Shown: one piece after another, positions 62,313 to 64,000 of the stretch
Position numbering within the stretch: the first letter of the stretch is position 1
How the letters are laid out: each line of letters opens with the position of its first letter
Source of the DNA: Sva-07 sp963741755
GTDB lineage: Bacteria > Actinomycetota > Acidimicrobiia > Acidimicrobiales > Ilumatobacteraceae
Reading direction: 5' to 3'
NCBI GenBank assembly: GCA_963741755.1
Contig: CAVUJG010000009.1
Span: 39,704-103,703 of the forward strand
Length of the DNA stretch: 64,000 bases
The notes under the pieces: model-generated
Databases searched by the model: none
What the model saw: the letters and a program-made list of their open reading frames with translations, nothing else
Told to the model about the DNA's origin: nothing
Program-made: the position numbers and the translations under genes

Positions 62313-62945
62313 TCACTTCTTCTTGCCGCCGTAGCGAGGGCCACGGTTCTTCTTCTTGCGGGGCTCGTTGTCGGCGTCGGCGCCCTTCTTGAAGGGGAAG
62401 CCATACGCGTCCAGCAACGCCTTGCCGGTGTCGTTGTCGTGAGCGGTGGTCACGATCGTGATGTCCATGCCACGCTGCTGATCGGCCCTGTCCGGGTCGA
62501 TCTCGGCGAACATCGTCTGCTCGTTGAGCCCGAAGGTGTAGTTGCCGTGACCGTCCCACGAGTGGGCGGGCAGACCGCGGAAGTCGCGGATACGGGGGAT
62601 CGCAACCGAGATCAGTCGGTCGAGGAACTCCCACATGCGGTCGCCGCGCAGCGTCACCTTGACGCCGATGGCCTGGCCTTCACGCAACTTGAAGTTGGCG
62701 ATCGAGGTGCGGGCCTTCGTGACGATCGGCTTCTGGCCGGAGATCACCGTGAGGTCGGCGACGCAGCCCTCGATCAGCGACGGCTGACCAGCGGCACGAC
62801 CGACGCCCATGTTGATGACGATCTTCTCGAGGCGGGGAACCTGCATGACGTTCTGGATGCCCAGTTCCTCTTGCAGCTTGGCCTTGATCTCGTCGTTGTA
62901 GCGCGCCTTGAGGCGCGGGATCTCGGTAGCGACGGCGGTGCTCAT
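62313..62945 (-). CDS. rplE: 50S ribosomal protein L5
   Basis: 210 residues. IPRLKARYNDEIKAKLQEEL, PRLEKIVINMGVGRAA, TKARTSIANFKLREGQAIG, RDFRGLPAHSWDGHGNYTFG and GMDITIVTTAHDNDTGKALL. A Lys/Arg/Gly-rich tail (EPRKKKNRGPRYGGKKK) extends beyond the usual 180 residues. Confidence 0.97.
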   Translation of the reverse strand: MSTAVATEIPRLKARYNDEIKAKLQEELGIQNVMQVPRLEKIVINMGVGRAAGQPSLIEGCVADLTVISGQKPIVTKARTSIANFKLREGQAIGVKVTLRGDRMWEFLDRLISVAIPRIRDFRGLPAHSWDGHGNYTFGLNEQTMFAEIDPDRADQQRGMDITIVTTAHDNDTGKALLDAYGFPFKKGADADNEPRKKKNRGPRYGGKKK

Positions 62946-63247
62946 CCGATCACCTCTCCGCTCGGACGGGCGACGCGCACTTTCGTGCCGTCGTCCTTGA
63001 TCTGGTAGCCCACACGGACCTTCTTGCCCTTGTGCACGAGCATCACGTTGCTCACGTCGAAGGGCAGGTCCTTCTCGATGATGCCACCGGCCTCGTTGGC
63101 CCGGCGAGCTTTCTGATGCTTCGACGCCGTGTTGACGCCGTGCACGATGATCTTGTTGGACTTCGGGAAGACGAAGGCGATCTCGCCCTGCTTGCCCTTG
63201 TCTTTGCCGGTGATCACCTCGACGGTGTCACCCTTCTTGAGTTTCAT
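62942..63247 (-). CDS. rplX: 50S ribosomal protein L24
   Basis: 101 residues. MKLKKGDTVEVITGKDKGKQ, GEIAFVFPKSNKIIVHGVNT, EAGGIIEKDLPFDVSNVML. KOW motif at the start. 4-bp overlap with rplE; one base shared with rplN. Confidence 0.97.
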   Translation of the reverse strand: MKLKKGDTVEVITGKDKGKQGEIAFVFPKSNKIIVHGVNTASKHQKARRANEAGGIIEKDLPFDVSNVMLVHKGKKVRVGYQIKDDGTKVRVARPSGEVIG

Positions 63248-63615
63248 CACAGCACCTCCGGTGCGAGCGACACGATGCGCATGAACTTGCGGTCGCGCAG
63301 TTCGCGCCCGACCGGGCCGAAGATGCGAGTGCCGCGGGGCGTGAGGTCGTCCTTGATGAGCACGGCGGCGTTCTCGTCGAAGCGGATGTAGCTGCCGTCG
63401 GGACGACGCTTCTCCTTCTTCACACGAACGACGACGCACTTGACGACTTCGCCCTTCTTGACGCCGGCACCGGGCATCGCGTCCTTGACCGTGGCGACGA
63501 AGATGTCACCGATCGAGGCGTAGCGACGACGGGTACCGCCGAGGACTTTGATACAGAGCACTTCTTTGGCGCCGGAGTTGTCGGCGACACGAAGCCTGGA
63601 TTCCTGCTGGATCAT
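63247..63615 (-). CDS. rplN: 50S ribosomal protein L14
   Basis: 122 residues. MIQQESRLRVADNSGAKEVL, CIKVLGGTRRRYASIGDIFV, KKGEVVKCVVVRVKKEKRRP, GPVGRELRDRKFMRIVSLAP. Complete; overlaps rpsQ by 4 bp. Confidence 0.98.
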   Translation of the reverse strand: MIQQESRLRVADNSGAKEVLCIKVLGGTRRRYASIGDIFVATVKDAMPGAGVKKGEVVKCVVVRVKKEKRRPDGSYIRFDENAAVLIKDDLTPRGTRIFGPVGRELRDRKFMRIVSLAPEVL

Positions 63616-63920
63616 TTCGCCCTCTCCAACACATCGGTGATGCGCCAGCGCTTGTTCTTGCTGAGCGGACGGGTCTCCATCACGCGGACCTTGTCGCCGA
63701 CGTTGACGTCGTTGGTCTCGTCGTGGGCGTACAGCTTCTTGGTACGCAGGATGAACTTGTTGTACTTGGCGTGACGCACGCGGTCGACAACGGCGACGAC
63801 CGCCGTCTTGTCCATCGCGTTCGACACGACGACGCCTTCGCGGGTCTTGCGGACGTTGCGCTCAGGAGCATCGCTGCTGGTCGTGGTGGTGGTTGCTTCA
63901 GGCATGTCGGAATCCGTCAC
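63612..63920 (-). CDS. rpsQ: 30S ribosomal protein S17
   Basis: 102 residues from GTG 63920 or 97 from ATG 63905. RKTREGVVVSNAMDKTAVVA, VVDRVRHAKYNKFILRTKKL, GDKVRVMETRPLSKNKRWRI. A Thr/Ser-rich start (EATTTTTSSDAPE) is extra. GTG 63920 overlaps the rpmC stop. Confidence 0.97.
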   Translation of the reverse strand: MTDSDMPEATTTTTSSDAPERNVRKTREGVVVSNAMDKTAVVAVVDRVRHAKYNKFILRTKKLYAHDETNDVNVGDKVRVMETRPLSKNKRWRITDVLERAK

Positions 63921-64000
63921 TGTCCGGCCTCGGCCGCCGCGATCTCACGCTGGCGGATGAGGGTGTTGATACGAGCGATCTGCTTTCGCACCTTGCCGAT
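63917..64000 (-). CDS. rpmC: 50S ribosomal protein L29, C-terminal part, cut by window edge
   Basis: The last 27 codons, GKVRKQIARINTLIRQREIA then AAEAGQ and TGA at 63917-63919, match L29, which always precedes rpsQ. The start lies beyond the window. Confidence 0.9.
   Translation of the reverse strand: MGKVRKQIARINTLIRQREIAAAEAGQ

Overview
The window looks like chromosomal DNA of a high-GC actinobacterium. The best guess is class Acidimicrobiia, near Ilumatobacter; this is inferred from gene order, codon use and the protein sequences, not from a marker search. The right half carries a conserved housekeeping core on the minus strand: rpmC-rpsQ-rplN-rplX-rplE-rpsN-rpsH-rplF-rplR-rpsE-rpmD-rplO-secY-adk, then infA-rpmJ-rpsM-rpsK-rpsD-rpoA-rplQ-truA, then rplM-rpsI-glmM-glmS-acpS. 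Two accessory blocks break this core. A 5.9-kb block between adk and infA holds a TetR regulator, a GDT1-family transporter, a D-aminoacylase-like amidohydrolase, a BNR-repeat protein with a MoaD-like partner, and an MFS pump; the usual map gene is missing there. A PAS-PAS-GGDEF-EAL gene sits between rplM and truA.

The middle (25.4-38.5 kb) is also housekeeping: groES-groEL under two tandem CIRCE operators, maf-dusB, a tightly overlapping tsaD-rimI-tsaB-tsaE-alr-nnr run (tRNA t6A modification, D-alanine supply, NAD(P)HX repair), and two divergent AMP-forming acyl-CoA ligases.

The left end starts with the 5' part of guaA. Next comes the most distinctive part of the window (0.8-9.2 kb): a small membrane protein, an FHA domain joined to a class III nucleotidyl cyclase, a very large SARP/BTAD - Ser/Thr kinase - nSTAND ATPase - transmembrane - WD40 protein, and a beta-propeller lipoprotein. 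A 127-bp stretch covering the leader and 5' end of the FHA gene recurs, about 69% identical, at the leader and 5' end of the lipoprotein gene, so paralogous segments bracket the kinase module.

From 9 to 25 kb lies a patchwork of small accessory enzymes (aromatic amino acid decarboxylase, SDRs, Nudix, Cys/Met PLP enzyme, metallophosphoesterase, HNH, RibD/DHFR-like, VOC, aldo/keto reductase, YdeI-like, HIT, MOSC, DinB-like, SnoaL-like, DUF899). Many are interrupted by single-base frameshifts or are short remnants (MmcQ/YjbR, SET domain, methyltransferase).

A caution applies throughout. At least a dozen genes, including essential secY, carry one or more frameshifts that split otherwise conserved proteins. 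The secY case argues that some of these are sequencing or assembly indels; the truncated remnants argue for some true decay. For these genes the span of the reconstructed gene is given and the frame changes are described.
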